NCBI RefSeq assembly: GCF_017353415.1 | Contig: NZ_JAFMPX010000012.1 | Coordinates: 1-64,000 of the forward strand | Direction of reading: 5' to 3' | Source: Arthrobacter sp. E3 | GTDB taxonomy: Bacteria; Actinomycetota; Actinomycetes; Actinomycetales; Micrococcaceae | Length of the DNA: 64,000 nt | Translations under genes and position numbers: made by a program | Shown: positions 61,437 through 64,000 of the stretch, piece by piece | Numbering within the stretch: position 1 is the first letter of the stretch | Layout: every line of letters starts with the position of its first letter | The notes under the pieces: generated by a model | What the model saw: the letters and a program-made list of their open reading frames with translations, nothing else | Told to the model about the DNA's origin: nothing | Database searches by the model: none

Positions 61437-62015
61437 TCAAGTGCGGTCGTAGACGAGGACTCGCATGCCTGAGTCAAGCAGGGTCTCACCGACGGGCTGG
61501 AACATATGGGGATGGAACGGACCGTTGAAAAGCGGAATGCCAGATCCTATGACTGAGCGGTTCTGTTTGAGCACGAGCCGGTCGATTTCTGGCAATAACG
61601 AGTGGGCGAGCGTGCCACCTCCCACCAGCCACAGGTCTTTGCCGTCCTCGGTCTTGAGCGCACGCACGCGGTCCAGAGCTCCACTGCGGACGATCTCCAC
61701 CGACGCGTCATGACTTTCCAACGTTTTGGAGAATACGAGGTGGCGAAGGTGCGGGTACGCGTCGGTCAGGCCCGCGGCAAGGCCGATCTCGTAAGATGCC
61801 CGACCCTCCAGAACGGTGTCGAACACTTGGCCCGGGCCGTCGATACCCAAGGCGGCTCGCGCTGGCGCTGGAAGGGTTTCGGGGTACTGATCGACGATGA
61901 ACTGGATGACATCGGGTGTGACTGGGAAGTAATCCGCTCCGCTGGGGTCACCACCGTCAGGGCCAGCTATGTAACCGTCAAGGGTCGTGGCCACGTAGTA
62001 CACAAGCTTTCGCAT
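61437..62015 (-). CDS. Dihydrofolate reductase family protein (RibD C-terminal type)
   Basis: A 192-residue reductase of the DHFR/RibD-C fold. Typical segments are MRKLVYYVATTLDGYIAGPD, VLEGRASYEIGL (NADPH contact region) and DLWLVGGGTLAHSLLPEIDR. It is not the essential DHFR, and the substrate is unknown. The ATG at 62015 is 7 bases after the end of the upstream hypothetical gene, so they form an operon. Confidence 0.83.
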   Translation of the reverse strand: MRKLVYYVATTLDGYIAGPDGGDPSGADYFPVTPDVIQFIVDQYPETLPAPARAALGIDGPGQVFDTVLEGRASYEIGLAAGLTDAYPHLRHLVFSKTLESHDASVEIVRSGALDRVRALKTEDGKDLWLVGGGTLAHSLLPEIDRLVLKQNRSVIGSGIPLFNGPFHPHMFQPVGETLLDSGMRVLVYDRT

Positions 62016-62022
62016 GGGCTGC

Positions 62023-63303
62023 TCAGCTTTCGCCCAGCAGGGCATCCAGGTCCGTTTCGGCGCCGGGGCCAACTGCCTGGATGCTGAAATCACCCCGCAG
62101 CATTTCGAAGAGTTCCAGCCGGAAAGCTGCCGGAACTTCCACATGTGTACCGACAGCGACCAGCCCCTCCTCGGCCCAGTGGGCAATGTTTCGGACCAGA
62201 AACAGCAACTCCTCATCCATGGATTCCGGCGCTGCCACGGCCTCCAGGATGAAGTCCGACTCGGGCGGGGCTGCGGAGGCGAACTGGAGCAGCAGGTGAG
62301 ACATCTGAAGGTGCCAGTCCTCGTAAATTCCCGGCTGTGAACCGTCCAGGGTGACCATGAAAATAAAGTGGCTGATCAAGTCACGCATTTTCTGGACCAT
62401 GGCTTCGTCACTGTCCAGGGAAGCGACAACGTCCTCATTCAGGTGCACATGGGTCGCTGAAATGGTGATGAGCCCCGTAAGATCCAGCAGTTCCCAATAG
62501 ACGTTCAGCCTGGCAAGGGCGTGTTTCTTGGCGGATGTCAGTTTGGCGGCGCCGGCCAGGATCCCCAGGCCTCCATGGGTGAGTTCGGCGGCAGCCTCAA
62601 CCCGTTCCTTCTTGCCCAGAACACCTTTCGCGGTGACTTTCCGGCCATCACCAATCCAGTCCAGGAGAGCCAGCGTGTTCTTCCACAGCGGCGCATCCGC
62701 CATGGTGGAGGTGACGAGTTCCGCCGTCAGCTCAGGAACGAACACATCGGGTGAATCCATTTCGGCGGGGTCCGGTTGGTCAGTCTCCGGCCCTTCGCCC
62801 ACCATGCTGGCATCGGGCAGCACGGCGTCAAGGTTCAAGTCTGTGCCCGGTTCGATGACCGGCCACGCAGGTTGTGTGAGGATGTTCCGCAAAGCCGGCA
62901 GATCGTCTGCGCCTCCGGTCCAAAGCGATGCCTGGACCAGGTAGTCGACGTAGTCCCGGATGCCGCTGCGCATGGCAAAGGTGGCCTGCGGGTTGGCAGC
63001 GGCGGAAGCCTTCACCACTTCGCTCACAGCGTCCGGCATCAGCGCCCTGGCATCCGTCTTCGGCTCGAGCATGCGGTACAGGTCGAAGAAGTCGTCAAGG
63101 ATCATCAAGGTCATGTCCACGGAGGATTCGCTCCGGCCACAGGATTCCAGCCACAACGCAAACCCAGGTGCCAGGGCCTCCATGGACCGCTCCAGCCGAA
63201 CATCGGCCAATGAGACGGCATCGATGCGTGCGGTGGCATCTGCGGCAGCCTTGGCTGGATTGCCGAAACGGGACTTCTTGATGCTCTTGGGCTTCTTGGC
63301 CAC
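62023..63303 (-). CDS. Conserved hypothetical protein
   Basis: A 426-residue soluble protein that I cannot assign. The N-terminus is basic (MAKKPKSIKKSRFGNP). An acidic, proline-rich linker lies near residues 165-190 (VGEGPETDQPDPAEMDSPDV). The two flanking parts are mostly helical, including DMTLMILDDFFDLYRMLEPK and QKMRDLISHFIFMVTLDGSQ. There is no signal peptide or membrane segment and no cysteine-rich motif. It precedes the DHFR-family gene by 7 bases. Confidence 0.65.
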   Translation of the reverse strand: MAKKPKSIKKSRFGNPAKAAADATARIDAVSLADVRLERSMEALAPGFALWLESCGRSESSVDMTLMILDDFFDLYRMLEPKTDARALMPDAVSEVVKASAAANPQATFAMRSGIRDYVDYLVQASLWTGGADDLPALRNILTQPAWPVIEPGTDLNLDAVLPDASMVGEGPETDQPDPAEMDSPDVFVPELTAELVTSTMADAPLWKNTLALLDWIGDGRKVTAKGVLGKKERVEAAAELTHGGLGILAGAAKLTSAKKHALARLNVYWELLDLTGLITISATHVHLNEDVVASLDSDEAMVQKMRDLISHFIFMVTLDGSQPGIYEDWHLQMSHLLLQFASAAPPESDFILEAVAAPESMDEELLFLVRNIAHWAEEGLVAVGTHVEVPAAFRLELFEMLRGDFSIQAVGPGAETDLDALLGES

Positions 63304-63387
63304 AGGGTTCCTTGCAGTCAGTGGGGAGGTCCCCTTAACCGTAGCCGCCCTGGAAGGGGGCGTGCCGCCGTCGTAAGTTGAAAAAAG

Positions 63388-64000
63388 TTAGCTGCTGAAC
63401 TCCGTCAGGACGATCTTGCCGCTTCCGTGGCCGGACATGCTCGCCTCGAACGCGCCGGCAGCTTTCTCCATGGGGAAGCTTTGGGCTACGTCGACGCTGA
63501 GCAGGCCGTCCTCCACAAGCACGCTCAGCCGCTCGAGGTCGGCGACGTCGGGGCGGACCCAAATGTAGCGGCCGCCGTGGCTTTGGACGCTCGAGTCGGC
63601 GATCGATGCCTGCTGGCCGTCGTCCTTCAAAACCGCCAAAGTGTCTTCAAGGACGCCGCCGGCAAAATCAGCCACGGCATCCACGCCGTCCGGGGCCAAA
63701 GCACGTACCCGCTCCACCAAACCGGTTCCGTATTCAATCGGTTCAGCGCCCAGTTCACGCAGGCGGGCATGGTTTTTAGGCGAAGCAGTGGCGATGACGC
63801 GCGCGCCAGCAAGGGCAGCGAGCTGAATGGCTGTGCGGCCCACACTTCCCGAGCCGTTGTGGATCAGCAGGACTTGGCCGGCCCGCAGATCCAACGCATC
63901 CAAGGTGCGCTGGGCCGTCAGTCCCGTCAACGGGAGGGCCGCCGCCTGCTCCCAGGAGAGGATCGCAGGCTTGTAGGCGACGATGCCGGCTGGCAGCGCC
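63388..64000 (-). CDS. Zinc-type alcohol dehydrogenase/quinone oxidoreductase family protein (N-terminus beyond the window)
   Basis: The last 203 residues of a medium-chain dehydrogenase/reductase. The cofactor-binding motif is LLIHNGSGSVGRTAIQLAAL, followed by VIATASPKNHARLRELGAEP, and the C-terminal DVAQSFPMEKAAGAFEASMS with GSGKIVL. The open frame continues to the edge (ALPAGIVAYKPAILSWEQAA), so the N-terminal catalytic domain is missing only because the window ends. The absence of zinc-ligand cysteines in the visible part fits the NADPH:quinone reductase group. Confidence 0.85.
   Translation of the reverse strand, partial: ALPAGIVAYKPAILSWEQAAALPLTGLTAQRTLDALDLRAGQVLLIHNGSGSVGRTAIQLAALAGARVIATASPKNHARLRELGAEPIEYGTGLVERVRALAPDGVDAVADFAGGVLEDTLAVLKDDGQQASIADSSVQSHGGRYIWVRPDVADLERLSVLVEDGLLSVDVAQSFPMEKAAGAFEASMSGHGSGKIVLTEFSS

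Noticed and set aside
1-64000. CRISPR array, tRNA or rRNA gene
   Set aside because: No regularly spaced repeats of CRISPR type and no tRNA- or rRNA-like sequence were recognised by eye; a covariance-model scan could still find a small RNA.

Overview
The window reads as chromosomal DNA of a high-GC actinobacterium, most likely Arthrobacter or a close Micrococcaceae relative. The grounds are the codon use, the GTG and TTG starts behind GGAG-type ribosome sites, RNase J, a glyoxylate operon with a RamB-type regulator, an ACC deaminase, and sugar ABC operons that lack their own ATPase. I saw no rRNA, tRNA or CRISPR array.

Layout. Positions 1-833 are mobile-element debris: the right end of an IS3-like element lies inside a flavin monooxygenase gene, followed by a 260-bp MITE with perfect terminal repeats and a 6-bp target duplication. 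Positions 834-8654 hold ordinary genes: an ABC-F ATPase, OsmC, a GntR regulator divergent from ACC deaminase, a luciferase-like oxidoreductase and RNase J. Positions 8802-15427 are a complete type I Wadjet system (jetABCD, minus strand) against foreign circular DNA, preceded by a frameshifted UPF0158 gene. Positions 16173-19711 hold glutaryl-CoA dehydrogenase, an M23-like protein, a serine hydrolase and an S4 protein.

Positions 19770-29824 form a sugar or glycoside locus. Two isomerase/epimerase genes and two Gfo/Idh/MocA dehydrogenases run left. ROK and LacI regulators and an ABC transporter run right. The two outward operons share an almost identical 29-bp promoter element, so they are probably co-regulated. 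Positions 29928-30808 are a wrecked htrA-type protease gene. Positions 31833-36565 are malate synthase, isocitrate lyase and the divergent RamB-like regulator. Positions 36622-41308 hold a GIY-YIG protein, a likely fatty-acid module (SDR, acyl-CoA dehydrogenase, phosphotransferase) and a membrane protein.

Positions 41499-51975 form an aromatic catabolic locus. A flavoprotein resembling 3-hydroxybenzoate 4-monooxygenase converges on a minus-strand homoprotocatechuate meta-cleavage operon: an FAH-RraA fusion, GntR, HpaE, HpaD, HpaH, HpaI, succinate semialdehyde dehydrogenase and a small ABM protein. Together these would take 3,4-dihydroxyphenylacetate to pyruvate and succinate. No separate HpaF isomerase and no two-component HpaBC are present.

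Positions 52046-56114 look like an insertion region with long gene-poor stretches. It contains the most novel gene seen here, a multi-zinc-ribbon protein with a C-terminal Vsr-like nuclease domain, and a membrane protein with a DUF4352-like domain. Positions 56115-64000 return to ordinary genes: IclR, an MHS transporter, LysR, DUF2127, ketopantoate reductase, a DHFR-family reductase, hypothetical genes and a zinc-type quinone oxidoreductase cut by the window edge.
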